Shown here: positions 9,775-19,384 of the stretch, piece after piece | Layout: every line of letters starts with the position of its first letter | Position numbering within the stretch: the first letter of the stretch is position 1 | DNA from: Macrocystis pyrifera | Lineage: Eukaryota; Sar; Phaeophyceae; Laminariales; Laminariaceae | Direction: 5' to 3' | Length of the DNA: 64,000 nt | NCBI GenBank assembly: GCA_031763025.1 | Contig: JASSKH010000001.1 | Location: forward strand, 26,326,118 to 26,390,117 | Notes under the pieces: generated by a model | What the model was told of the DNA's origin: nothing | Seen by the model: the letters and a program-made list of their open reading frames with translations, nothing else | The model's database searches: none | Program-made: the position numbers and the translations under genes

Positions 9775-9940
9775 AGCCGGGGGGAGAGTGTTACAAGGAT
9801 TGCCGTGGGCTGGGTAATCGATGGATCTTTTACCTCTATATAGCTCAGCAGGTAATTCCACCACAAAAACCACCCCTGAGGCGCGTTCGTTATCAACACT
9901 CGCCGGGGTGTGTGGGGGTGGGCTATCTAAGCGCCATTTG
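9775..9940 (+). repeat. SINE-B copy 3
   Basis: GGCTGGGTAATCGATGGATC is followed by TATATAGCTCAGCAGGTAAT (9838-9857), a good A-box match, in the opposite orientation to copies 1 and 2. A B box is not convincing. Confidence 0.45.
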
Positions 9941-10048
9941 GCGTTAATTTCTGAGTCTATTTTGCCGAAAAAAAATATGTGTGTGTTACATGACCCACGA
10001 TTTACCAAAAAACAACTTGCAGATTTGACTAATAAACCCGATGCGCCT

Positions 10049-10155
10049 ATTACGGAGGACCACAGCAAATAGGACCTATGGTAAACATAAAAACCTATAT
10101 ATTTCCCTATTTTTACCAACAATATTTGGTCCCATTTACTATGGTCCCCCGTAAG
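10049..10155 (+). mobile_element. IR-1 copy (10.05 kb)
   Basis: A short inverted-repeat element flanked by TA on the left. The ends read TTACGGAGGACCACAG and CTATGGTCCCCCGTAA. The interior CCTATATATTTCCC and AACAATATTTGG is characteristic of the plus orientation of the family. Confidence 0.9.
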
Positions 10156-10716
10156 AGTAGATCTGTAAATTCATCCCTCGATGGGTGGTAGGGGTTGCAT
10201 TTTACGGCCTCATTGTTTTTCCGACCTGGTCAGCTTCTTCTCAAGCGCGTAACTTTATCGGTTAGTTAATTAGCACAGAAGGTATCTTTGCGAGTATATA
10301 CAGCAGTATCTTCCTTTTACAGTAGGACTAACACAGTATAGCGCATATTAGGGCGGGTTGTGCGCGGAACATTTTGTGTTCGAAGTCGTGATTTAGGGTG
10401 GGATGTTTGAGCTGCTCGTGTCAGGAACGCAGAAAATAACAAGCCACCAACGCCCCTAGATACCGTGTCGTTGCTCTACTGCTGCAACGAAAATTACTAT
10501 TTGAAAAGAAGAAATAAGAAGAGAAGAGAAAACGATGCTGGGTGGTTGGGGGAGTTCCCCACAATCAGTCGAGAAGAAAGCCCCTCCAATATTCAGAACT
10601 ATTTAGGCAAAACTACTCTGTAAATGGTTGTAGTGCACCTGTCCCCAACCATTTCGTTGCAGGCGGGGCTCCCTCCACCGTCCCAATGCCTTTGGGTCCG
10701 ACGTTGTAGTATATAT
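10156..10716. other. no recognised feature
   Basis: An A/G-rich patch lies at 10500-10532. No gene, RNA or repeat family is identified. Confidence 0.4.
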
Positions 10717-10936
10717 GTTACGGGAGACCATAGTAAATAGGACCAAATATTGTTATTACGGGGGTCCATAGTTAACGGGACCAAATTCTGTTAGTAAAAA
10801 CAGGTAAATATATAGGTTTTTATGTGTACCATAGGTCCTATTAACTATGGACCCCCGTAATAGTAAAATTAGGTAAGTATATACCTGGTAGGTTTTTATG
10901 TATATCGTAGGTCCTGTTAACTATGGACCCCCGTAA
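10717..10936 (-). mobile_element. IR-1 outer copy, split by a nested IR-1
   Basis: The left part 10717-10753 (TTACGGGAGACCATAG...ACCAAATATTGT) and right part 10862-10936 (GTAAAATTAGG...GGACCCCCGTAA) form one IR-1 when joined. The break is at the TA in TTGTTAGTAAAA, which is duplicated around the inserted copy. The right part also carries an extra CCTGGTA at 10884-10890. Confidence 0.92.
10756..10861 (-). mobile_element. IR-1 nested copy proving the TA target duplication
   Basis: A complete element of the GGTCCATAGTTAAC arm variant (TTACGGGGGTCCATAG ... CTATGGACCCCCGTAA) sits inside the outer copy. TA on each side is a duplicated target dinucleotide, which is absent as a duplication from intact relatives. 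This fixes the element ends at TTAC...GTAA. Confidence 0.92.
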
Positions 10937-11121
10937 TAGGGGCTCCCCCTACAAGGCAAGACACGCGTCGTCTGTAACGGCATGTCTGTCTGAGTTCCTA
11001 CCGTGTGGGACGTCGCAGGGGGCGGGAGCGACCGATCTACAGCGCGCTCGATTTTTTTTTTTCCTTCACGATAACGGGAAGGAAGAAGGTTGCCGATACG
11101 TACGAGTACCGAACGAAAAGG

Positions 11122-11130
11122 TACCTGGTA
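11122..11130. repeat. TACCTGGTA 9-mer (one exact example)
   Basis: An isolated exact copy of the over-represented 9-mer. Other exact copies seen start at about 3501, 10882, 30222, 30229, 31609, 33782, 41680, 41770, 41861, 48855, 49961, 54981, 59651 and 60907. Confidence 0.85.
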
Positions 11131-11199
11131 AGTGACTTATAATAAGGTGTTTTCGGGACTTGTTTTTTTCGTTTTTCGTTTATTGTTTTTTGTTTTTGT

Positions 11200-11520
11200 T
11201 TTTTTCGATCATCACTTTTACTTTCCAGTCCAACTCGTAGGAGTTTTTTTTTTTTTTTTTTTTCCCACCCTCAGCGATCTTCTGGACAACAAGCCGCGGT
11301 CACAGGTAGGTGTCGTCCCTTCTTCCCCCCCCCCGGTACGTGCCTTCATTTTTTGTCGCGCACAGGGTTCAGCATTCCCACGCTGCTCGTCGATTTTTCA
11401 TCGAACGTATCTGGTCGAGAGAAAAAGCAGCCTTCCGAGAGCGTTTTTTAGCGTTCGACTTATATTAATTAAAATGGACACCCTTTTTACCGTGACGTTG
11501 TTGAGAAAAAAACGAGAGCG
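11200..11520 (-). repeat. SINE-A copy with expanded T-run and a different head
   Basis: The body matches 12545-12850 (ACTTTCCAGTCCAACTCG, TCTTCTGGACAAC, GGTTCAGCATTCCCAC, CGATTTTTCATCGAA). The tRNA-like head is replaced by a segment at 11405-11520 that recurs near 22700-22830 (GAGAAAAAG...CCTTCCGAGA...GTTCGACTT). A long T-run lies inside it at 11242-11263. Confidence 0.65.
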
Positions 11521-11639
11521 TTGAAAAAAAACATCGCATCCCTACTAACTGTGCGCACTCAACGCTCTCTACGGCAATGCTTCAATACTGTGCTTCCGCT
11601 AGCATTCGGTAGATGCTCATATATTGGGCTCTTCGCGGG

Positions 11640-11850
11640 ACATGACCCGACCCGTGGGTCGGGTCGAGAAAATTTTGGAAGTCTCACGGATCGGGTCGGG
11701 TCGGGTCGGGTCGGGTCGGGTCGGGTCGGGTCGGGTCGGGTAGGGTCGGGTCGGGTCGGGGGTCGGGTCATGAGGATTTCAAAATCTCACGGGTCGGGTC
11801 GGGTGACCCCTACCCGATCCGACCCGACCCGACCCGACCCGACCCGAGAG
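11640..11850. repeat. (GGGTC)n / (GACCC)n inverted low-complexity block
   Basis: (GGGTC)n at 11690-11765 and (CCGAC)n at 11820-11846 flank an AT-rich centre (GAGGATTTCAAAATCTC), giving a large self-complementary block. Similar pentamer DNA recurs near 28290-28330. GVGSGRVG-like open frames across it are artefacts. Confidence 0.85.
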
Positions 11851-12177
11851 GCGTTCTACGATAGAGGTTCGCCCTAAATTTTCTGAGGCTCCTCACATGA
11901 CCTTAAGGAGCTCCACACCTCACCCAAACACGGACTTTAGCAAAAAAATCAAAGTTGCATCCCGATGAACAATCCCACGGCCGAAGTACGCAGTTCCGTC
12001 ATTTTTTCGGACGATTTCGGGTAAAGTGGCCCCCGTCGTTCAGAAATAAATTTTACGGAAATGTGGTAACCTCTATCGTGGTACCTGACCCGCGAGGTTT
12101 GGCCCGAGACCGGTAATAAACAGCCCTGTGTAGGATATATATATATATACAGCCCGCGGGATTGTGTGTCGGGCTTG

Positions 12178-12296
12178 ACCCCTTTCAGGACTGTGCACAG
12201 TCCCGTTTAGGGGGACAAACTACTTAGAATTTGATTGGTTTAGTCCCCCCACATGGTGACTGCCTTCCTACGTAAAAGGGTCGAGTTAACCCTTTT
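12178..12296. mobile_element. IR-2-like copy, diverged
   Basis: The arms TTGACCCCTTTCAGGACTG...AGTCCCGTTTAGGGGG and TAGTCCCCCCACATGG...AAAAGGGTCGAGTTAACC flank an AAACTACTTAGAATTTG centre. IR-1 follows immediately at 12299. Confidence 0.6.
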
Positions 12297-12298
12297 AT

Positions 12299-12402
12299 TA
12301 CGGGGGGCCATAGTAAACAGGACCTACGGTGCGCACAAAAACCTGTATATTTCCGTATTTTTGCTGACAATATTTAGTCTTATTTACTAGGGTCCCCCGT
12401 AA
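12299..12402 (+). mobile_element. IR-1 copy (12.3 kb)
   Basis: The ends are TTACGGGGGGCCATAG and TACTAGGGTCCCCCGTAA, with TTGCTGACAATATTT inside. It is inserted at a TA at the edge of the IR-2-like copy. Confidence 0.88.
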
Positions 12403-12544
12403 ATAGTGAAATGTTTTCTCGAAGTGAGGACACGGTCTTGAAAAAAAAAAAAGTAAAAAAAAAGAGTAGGTACCCCCGCGGTACGAGCAGCATGCGTCTA
12501 ACACGGAACCCACGATTGGACCCAACAACCATGTATGCCCTCTA

Positions 12545-12850
12545 TTTTTTGCTTTTTGTTTAGATCATCGCTTCTACTTTCTGGCCTAACTCGCAGGAGG
12601 TTTTGCCCTCAGCGGGTCTTCTTCTGGACGTTGTCAAGCCGTGGTCACAGGTGTCGTCCCTTCCTTCTTCCCCCCGGTACGTGCCTTCATTGTTTTTGTC
12701 GCGCGTAGGGTTCAGCATTCCCACACTGCTCGTCGATTTTTTCATCGAATGTAGCTATAACTCACGCTCTCGCGCTTTTCCGCTGATCTGAGAAAAAGTC
12801 CCTACGAGCCGTGCACTCTCGGTGAGACTCGAACCCACGAAATTGATCTT
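12545..12850 (-). repeat. SINE-A copy with tRNA-like B box
   Basis: On the minus strand it begins with GTGGGTTCGAGTCTCACC (a B box in a paired T-arm context, about 12817-12834). The SINE-A body follows with GGTTCAGCATTCCCAC (about 12708). It ends toward TTCTACTTTCTGGCC near 12572. The A box is degenerate. It is homologous to the plus-strand copy at 26876-27175. Confidence 0.75.
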
Positions 12851-12964
12851 CGATGCTACTGTATGTTCACACTAAATATTTTTAGTTCTGATTACTACCG
12901 TACGCACGTACTCCCATGGAGCTCTGGGCGTAAAAATGTGAGCACCGCTTGGTCTTCGTATTGC

Positions 12965-13077
12965 TACGGGGGTCCATAGCTAATAGGACCTATGGTACAC
13001 ATAAAAACCTACCAGGGTATATATTTACCTTTTTTTTTACTAACAATATTTGGTCCTATATACTATGGTCCCCCGTA
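12965..13077 (+). mobile_element. IR-1 copy with CCAGGG insertion
   Basis: The ends are modified (CTACGGGGGTCCATAG ... CCCCCGTAG). Inside, AAAACCTA is followed by an extra CCAGGGTA before TATATTTA (about 13010-13018), an insertion relative to most copies and shared with 32803-32921. Confidence 0.88.
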
Positions 13078-13155
13078 GCAGTGTCTGAACGATCCTCGTG
13101 ATATCCGCCTGGAGCGGTAATATGTGAACGAACGCGTCGATGATGGACGCCGACG

Positions 13156-13156
<1 letters not shown>

Positions 13157-13202
<46 letters not shown>

Positions 13203-13205
13203 TGT
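13157..13205. repeat. (CTG)n run
   Basis: About 14 CTG units then TTGCTGTTG. This could be a relic of a glutamine exon on the minus strand, but no exon structure supports it. Confidence 0.8.
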
Positions 13206-13261
13206 TGCGGCCGATGTCCGTCTGTCCAAGCAGCAGGCGTTTGTCGTTGTGTTGCTGGGGT

Positions 13262-13445
13262 GATAGCTAAAGTGATAGCTAAAATGAAATGATGTGGGGG
13301 ATGGAAATCGGGAAACGGCTGGCGGGGAAGCGTATGAGGGATACTACTGATTTACCGAAGGATGTTATTCGGTTTATATCGGAACGGCATCTACGCTATA
13401 TTGTCGGAAGCCAAGGACAATAATAATAATAATATTAATAGTAGT
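13262..13445 (+). repeat. LINE-A 3' end fragment, 5'-truncated
   Basis: AAATGAAATGATGTGGGGG through TCGGTTTATATCGG and ATTGTCGGAAGCCAAGG, then (AAT)n at 13421-13436. It matches the terminal about 150 bp of LINE-A and of the 20455 copy. 5' truncation is typical of target-primed reverse transcription. Confidence 0.85.
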
Positions 13446-13528
13446 AATAGTTGCTGGGGGGGTGATACGTATAAATACCTGTACTATTTCTGTTGTGTAT
13501 CCTTGCTTGCTTGGTGTAGGCGGCAGTG

Positions 13529-13626
13529 AACCATACTTAATAGGACCTATGGTACACACAAAAACCTATATATTTTCTTATTTTTAATAACAATATTTGG
13601 TCCTATTTACTACGGCCCCCCGTAAT
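13529..13626 (+). mobile_element. IR-1 copy, 5' end lost
   Basis: It starts at CCATACTTAATAGGACC, so the TTACGGGGG end is missing. The right end TACTACGGCCCCCCGTAA is intact. Confidence 0.8.
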
Positions 13627-13893
13627 AGTAGCAGGCAGGCAAGTGCCTATGGGCTAACAGTCTCTCAGCGTTGATATTTTGAAGAGCATCTCCGATTCTG
13701 GCTGCGCGTTTCGGGGAGAACACGAGAAGAGGCAGAAGAATAATTCATCGCTGGCAAACCCTTTTTCTTGTTTCCTGATATTCTCGAGTGCTGTTCGTAA
13801 GCTTATAGGTACCTCAAACCTGGTAGGGTCTTCTATACAGGCCTCGCCTGGAGAGCAGCAGAGCAACGCACATCGTTGGCTCTGCTCTATAAT

Positions 13894-13985
13894 GAAAAAT
13901 AGGACCAAATATTGTCAGGAAAAATATGGAAATATATGAGTGTTTGTGTGTACGATAGGTCCTGTTAACTACGGTCTCCCGTAAT
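13894..13985 (-). mobile_element. IR-1 copy, degenerate left end
   Basis: It contains AATAGGACCAAATATTGTC and ends in AACTACGGTCTCCCGTAA. The left arm is eroded to ATAATGAAAAATAGG. Confidence 0.75.
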
Positions 13986-13986
13986 G

Positions 13987-14047
13987 GTAATATTTGTATG
14001 TAGCCCTCTAGAATGAGTAATATTTGTATGTAGCCCTCTAGGATGAG
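13987..14047. repeat. two tandem ~28-bp units
   Basis: GTAATATTTGTATGTAGCCC followed by TCTAGAATGA is repeated once with a single change (TCTAGGATGA). Confidence 0.85.
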
Positions 14048-14149
14048 GAGTCAGTACGGACACCGAACCTGGGTGTGCTGTCTATCACCGCGTCGACGTC
14101 GTCGGGTAGAAATAGCGTCCCCATGTGTGTGAGGACAGGTCGGACGGAT

Positions 14150-14930
14150 GCTCGATTCTCCGGCTTCATGATAAGCAGCAGACCTTTCAGGGCAGATATG
14201 TTCCTGATCTTGCATATGCTCTGTATATAGCTCGTGTTGCGTGGATCGGGGCCGTTTAGAATGATCGGGGACGAGCACTTACACGTTTCCTGCTGTAGGT
14301 TGGATCTGTGCTGTTGCTGGAGTGGATCTGTACTATTCCTGGATCGGATCTGTACTGTTGCTGGACTGGATCTGTACTATGCAGATACTGCACATCATCT
14401 CGTAACGGCAGGTTTATGATGTAGATGATCTGTAGATGATCTATCTGTACATGATCTAGGTGATCTGTAGATGGTCTATCTGTAGATGATCTAGATGATC
14501 TGTAGATGATCTATGTGTAGATGATCGAGATGGTCTGTAGATTATCTATATGTAGATGATCTAGGTGATCTGTAGATGATCTATCTGTAGATAATCTAGA
14601 TGATCTGTAGATGATCTATGTGTAGATGATCGAGATGGTATGTAGATTATCTATATGTAGATGATCTAGGTGATCTGTAGATGATCTATATGATCTGTAG
14701 ATGATATGTCTGTAGATGACCTATCCGTAGATTATCTATATTATCTATCTGTAGACGATCTGTCTGATCTGTGGATGATCTGTCTGTACCTGATCTCTCT
14801 GTAGATGATCCATCTGTAGATGATCTATCTGTACATGATCTATCTGTACATGATCTATCTGTACATGATCTATCTGTACATGATCTATCTGTACATGATC
14901 TATCTGTACATGATCTATCTGTCTGTCCGA
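14150..14930. repeat. GATC family copy grading into a TGTAGATGATC minisatellite
   Basis: 14150-14415 carries GATC-family words (GGATCTGTGCTG, GGATCTGTACTATGCAGATAC) in minus orientation. From about 14416 to 14930 the DNA is an irregular array of TGTAGATGATC, CTATCTGTA and, at 14815-14920, perfect 15-bp TGTACATGATCTATC units. Aspartate/isoleucine-leucine repeat frames across it are artefacts. Confidence 0.85.
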
Positions 14931-15069
14931 CGCGTGCAACACAAAACACAACGCACCACTAAAGCGACAGCCGTATTTTGTGCGCTTCCTGTTGCCTTGT
15001 GTCATGATAACCCCGCTTCTCCGGTGCCCCTCCCTCCCCCCATATCCATCTACATTTCTCACTACCACT

Positions 15070-15363
15070 ATGAACACACACAAGCTGGAGATATTCTCGA
15101 AAGAGATTAGGAGAAAGCCGGCTAGGCAGGGTGGGTGGAGTAAGAAAAATTGGCAGGGTAAAGTACTAGTAGTGCTGATATTTGGAGTTCCCAGCGACAT
15201 GACGAGGATTGAGTTCAAGAGGAAGTGCGACGAAGTAGGACTGTACTGCTTTGCAATAGGGAACGTAGAACGAGAGGGAGAACATTTTCGAGCCACGCTA
15301 AAGCCGAAAGCGAGCATGGAGTGGCAGAGGATAAGAGACAGAAAGAGTGTCGGCATGGGTTAG
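15070..15363 (+). pseudogene. LINE-B ORF1-like segment
   Basis: This 98-codon open stretch starts at ATG 15070. The core VLVVLIFGVPSDMTRIEFKR ... FRATLKPKASMEW resembles an RRM-like fold of LINE ORF1 proteins (inference). It runs out of frame into the following segment at about 15345-15363, where the same protein appears to continue in another frame (SAWVRKLGWRVC). Confidence 0.6.
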
Positions 15364-15983
15364 AAAACTAGGATGGAGAGTATGTATAGCTAATGGAATA
15401 GCGAAGCTAAGACGTAGTCCTAGGGTGAACGAAGGTCAGGGGGGGCAGGACACAGCAAGTGGCTCAAAGGGAATGAGGGCGAAACATGGGGGCGCAGAAC
15501 AAGCAGACAAGAACAGGAACGGAAACGGAAAGAATGCTCGTAGAAGGGATAATAGAATTACTCGTAGCGACAACGGAGAAGGAACAATAGGCAAGACTAG
15601 AGCGTATAGTGAAAGGAAAAGGAGGCTGATAGGATCATGGAACGTATGTGGGTTCGCCACGGAAGAGCGCAAAAGGATCGACATAGTGGGAATTCAAGAG
15701 TCGTGGGCGAAAAAGAGGGGGGGGAGAGATAGGATGCATGGATAGGAAAAAAGAGGAAGGGACAGAATAGCAAGATTACCAGGGCGGGGACGTGGGGTTC
15801 CTAGTCAAAGACACTAAATTCGACGAAAGCGTATGGATTAAGATACCAGGGGAGCGGGGAGCGAAACACTACTTCTTAGGAAACATCTGTACGCCCCCAG
15901 AGTCGAAGAATACGATAAAATCTGCGCAGAGGAAGTTCGGAGAAGTAGCAGTGGATGTACAGAAGTATAAGAGGCAAGGATAA
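15347..15983 (+). pseudogene. LINE-B basic linker and N-terminal endonuclease
   Basis: A basic, N/R/K-rich stretch is followed by RRLIGSWNVCGFATEER and DIVGIQESW (about 15630-15705), the N-strand and IQE(S/T) motifs of apurinic-type LINE endonucleases. The continuation in other frames reads VGFLVKD and GNICTPPES (15790-15905). The endonuclease nicks the target to prime reverse transcription. It is broken by at least two frameshifts, and the domain continues inverted beyond 15984. Confidence 0.8.
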
Positions 15984-16925
15984 GTAGTACTATTTATAGT
16001 ACTTCCTTTTTCCCCTTCGAACTACTAACCATTTTACCGTTCTGTGCTCTTCATGTAGCTATTCTCGTGTCTGCCTCTCCTGCTTGTTTGCCCAGTATCC
16101 CTTGTATCTCTACCCACGTTTGCTTCATCCCGCACGCGAAGTCTTCATTCGTTTATTTACTACGTCTTTCCATATCCCTTTCTTCTTTTCGACCATCTCT
16201 TTTACTTTCTTTCTAGCTATTATAGCATACTCCTCCCATCTTGTCGTAGCTTTGCTCGATGTATTTCTTGCGTGTGCCTTTATTCTTGCGCTTATAGCCT
16301 CTTTCACCTCCTCATTCCACCATTTTATTGCTCTGCTGCATACTATCAACTTCTTCCCTATTACTTCACTTGCTGTGGTCTTGACCAACTGCTCCCATCC
16401 TTCTATTATCCTAGCTCCTGCATCATCCCTCCCTATATCGTTCCTTGTTGTACCTATTCTTTCCAACAGCTCGGAAAAATCCTCTGCATTTTTTATTATC
16501 TCTTGGAACTCTTGCCGTTTCTCTTTTACTTCTAGTTTGTCTATTCTCCATCTGTGCAATTTCCTACCTCGTCTATGTTTGACAACTCTCGTTTGTTGAC
16601 TGTCTGTCCATATTAGACAGTGATCCGTAGTTCCTATGTCCGCTGCGCATACACGTAGTTCCGTTTCCTTACCGCTTCAATTTTCTACTACTATAAAGTC
16701 AAGGATAGAGCTTTCTCCCTTTTGTATGCACTGTCTAGTCCATTCCGGTTCTGTCCTTTTTACTCTGTCGTTCAACGTTTTCATCTCGTTGTGCTTGAGG
16801 AACTTCAACATGTCTTAACCATTCTTGTTCTTTGTTACTTCCCTATATTGTCCAATGTTCTCATTCAGTTTGCTTGCCTTCCCAACTCTAGAACTAAAAT
16901 CTCCCACTATTAATAGTAGAGCACT
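15984..16925 (-). pseudogene. Inverted internal block of LINE-B: endonuclease end and linker
   Basis: Read on the minus strand from 16925, this block gives SALLLIVGDFSSRVG, then EPEWTRQCIQKGE, ADIGTTDHCLIW (the D-H catalytic end of the endonuclease) and a charged linker with KWWNEEVKEAISARIKAHAR (16125-16559). These are exactly the parts missing between the plus-strand endonuclease start and the reverse transcriptase. The block is therefore an in-place inversion of about 0.94 kb. Confidence 0.85.
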
Positions 16926-17815
16926 ACCGTAATCTAGAAACACCCACAGCCAACGAAAGGTTCGACGCAGAATTCGAGAAGGAAATCAACGGGTGGGCAG
17001 AGGCCAAAGTAGATACATCAGAAGGGGAAGACAATGGTTCGGGAGGGTTACAGAGAGAGTTCACAAGGGAAGAAGTAAAGAAGTGTGTAGCTAAACCTAA
17101 GAATCGAAAGGCAGCAGGGGCAGACCAAATAGTGAATTAATTTATGAAGTGCGAGGGAGAAGGATTGCTTACCGTGATGGTCATGTTGTATAACTGGATA
17201 TGGAAAAACGAGTACGCACCTAGGAGGTGGAGAGAAGGAGTAGTAATAAATTTATTCAAGAAAGGAGATAAGGCTGACCCGGGGAACTATAGAGGGATAA
17301 CGCTACTAAGCACAGTATGCAAAACATTTTGTGAGATTTTGAACGACAGAGTGGGAACGATGATGGAGAATGAAGACAAAATAAGCGAAGGGCAAGCAGG
17401 GTTTAGGCCAAACCGTAGCTGCGTAGACCATGTGTACACCTTAGGTAAGCTTATCCGAGGTAGGAAAGATGCGGGACTAGCAACGTACTGTTTCTTTCTA
17501 GATGTACAGAAAGCGTACGACACAGTATGGAGAAACGAATTGTGGAAAAAAATGTGGGAAATAGGAATCAGAGGAAAGACGTGGGGAACAATGAAAAAGA
17601 TGAAGGAATGTGCGAGAAGTGCCGTGATGCTGGACGGGGAAATATCGAAGTATGTTGGTATTTTACAAGGAGTTGCACAGGGATGTACGTTGTCACCTAA
17701 CCTGATAGTAGCAGTCGAGGCAGCAAGGCAGGGAGTCACGGTAGGGGAAGATACGGTGTCGGGATTGACGTTTGCGGATGGCTTCGTGGGGATATCAGAA
17801 ACACCCGAAGGATAG
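16926..17815 (+). pseudogene. LINE-B reverse transcriptase with mutated FADG box
   Basis: PTANERFDAEFEKEINGW, then a stop at about 17140, then the RT core. It has RRWREGVVINLFKKGDKADPGNYRGITLL, AGFRPNRSCVDHV, motif A YCFFLDVQKAYDTV, motif B GVAQGCTLSPNL and motif C TFADGFVG. The catalytic second Asp of the (Y/F)-A-D-D box is Gly here, so the polymerase would be dead. The frame ends at 17815. Confidence 0.88.
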
Positions 17816-18063
17816 CAGAAACAAGTAGAGAGGGCGCCAGAATACACCAGGAAATGGGGGGTGACGGCGAACGTCATGTATTAACGACCTGATAGTAGCA
17901 GTCGAGGCAGCAAGGCAGGGAGTCACGGTAGGGGAAGATACGGTGTCGGGATTGACGTTTGCGGATGGCTTCGTGGGGATATCAGAAACACCCGAAGGAT
18001 AGCAGAAACAAGTAGAGAGGGCGCCAGAATACACCAGGAAATGGGGGGTGACGGCGAACGTCA
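17701..18063. repeat. 187-bp tandem duplication in LINE-B RT
   Basis: CCTGATAGTAGCAGTCGAGG to GGTGACGGCGAACGTCA occurs at 17701-17877 and again at 17888-18063, joined by a short ATGTATTAACGA linker. Both copies carry the FADG change, so the mutation preceded the duplication. Confidence 0.92.
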
Positions 18064-19110
18064 AGAAATGCGCAGTAGTTGTTTGCAACGAAAATACGGT
18101 AAACCCGGTAAATTTCAGTTGGAAGTGGGGAGAAGATGAATTGCCGATCGTAGACCAGTATACATACCTTGGCGTAGAGATCTCAAAAGACTGCTCTTGG
18201 GATACACATATAGCAAAAGTAATAGGAAAGGGAAAGGCACACGTAGGCAAGATGGATGCGATCTTAATAGACTCGCGCCTTGACACTAGGAATAAGCGAT
18301 GTATCCTGATGAACGTGATAGTACCAAAGGTAGAATATGCAGGAGAAGTATGGGGGAAGGGAACGCGAGAGTCGTAAAACAGTTGGAAACAGCACAAATG
18401 ACAGCAGCTAAAAAAATCCTAAGATGCTCAAGTACGACTAGTAATACAGTATTAAGAGCAGAACTGGGAATGCGCCCACTCAAGACAAATAGAGACACGA
18501 GAAAGTTGAAATGGCAACATAAAGTAAGGAACATGCCAAAAAAGAGGTTGCCAGCCATAGTTGACAGAGCTGTATGAGAAAGTAACGAAATGCCGAGCTG
18601 GAATAAGGTGGGACGGCGTAGTTGAGAAAGTATGGAAATATATAGGGGGAAACCAAGAACAGATGATGTCCGCCGGGAAGTTTGGGAGGTACAAGGCGGA
18701 AGTGGAAGAAAGGATAGAAAGAAGGGAAAGGCTAGCGGTAGGAAACAAGGTGGAATCGGAAAAACACTTAGAGATATACGGGGGATTGAGGGAAAGAATA
18801 GGAATGAAAACGTATTTGCACGGCCCAATGGACTTCGCGAAAACGCTGAAACTGCGCTTTCGTGTAGGTGACCTGGACCTGCCAGAAAGAAGAAAGAGGT
18901 ACACCAGTAGCCGGGAGGAGGAGGAAGTAGATGCACAGATGTGCCCGTGTGGCAAAGCAATAGAGAGTAGAACTCACATAGTAGGAGAATGTGAAATATA
19001 CAAGGAGAGCGGGACGTATTAGAAGAGGAGACGAGGGAAATAGACGAATGTGACATGGAGGAGTTTGACAAACTGAATAGCAGCGAGAAAACGATCGCTA
19101 TCCTAGGAGA
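18048..19110 (+). pseudogene. LINE-B C-terminal region with CCHC-type finger
   Basis: The downstream thumb/connection YTYLGVEISKDCSWDTHI (about 18160-18210) is followed by three overlapping frames. The last (18561-19022) contains CPCGKAIESRTHIVGECE, a C-x-C-x8-H-x4-C finger of the kind found at LINE C-termini. Frameshifts near 18300-18380 and 18570 break continuity. Confidence 0.75.
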
Positions 19111-19384
19111 TAGATTGTGACCACAGGCGGTCAAACAGGAAGGGGATAAGACTAGCATTTTTTCTAAATGTAATATATGGAAACAACGTAATGAGCGCCC
19201 AATTGTTGGAGGTGTCTCTATTAGGAGTAGGAACGGTGCTCCGTCTCGAAAGGGATGCGTGGTCAATGGTCAAATGACTAAGGCAAGCAACCAATGAGTA
19301 CGCCCCCACCCCCCCCCCCCCCCGCTGAAACTGGCCATACCAGAAATTACATCAATTCATTGAAGCTGTCATCCATATGCAAGG

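Larger units (their letters stand above)
14960..19310 (+). mobile_element. LINE-B: endonuclease/reverse-transcriptase LINE, rearranged
   Basis: The plus-strand order is ORF1-like RNA-binding segment, apurinic-type endonuclease start, an inverted block with endonuclease end and linker, reverse transcriptase, and a C-terminal CCHC finger. It ends in GGCAAGCAACCAATGAGTACG and a C-rich tract near 19300. A truncated copy of its 3' end lies at 36578-36665. It is unrelated in sequence to LINE-A. The 5' limit is approximate. Confidence 0.85.

Noticed and set aside
13157-13205. A polyglutamine exon on the minus strand
   Set aside because: No flanking splice sites with a continuing frame could be found; it is treated as a microsatellite.
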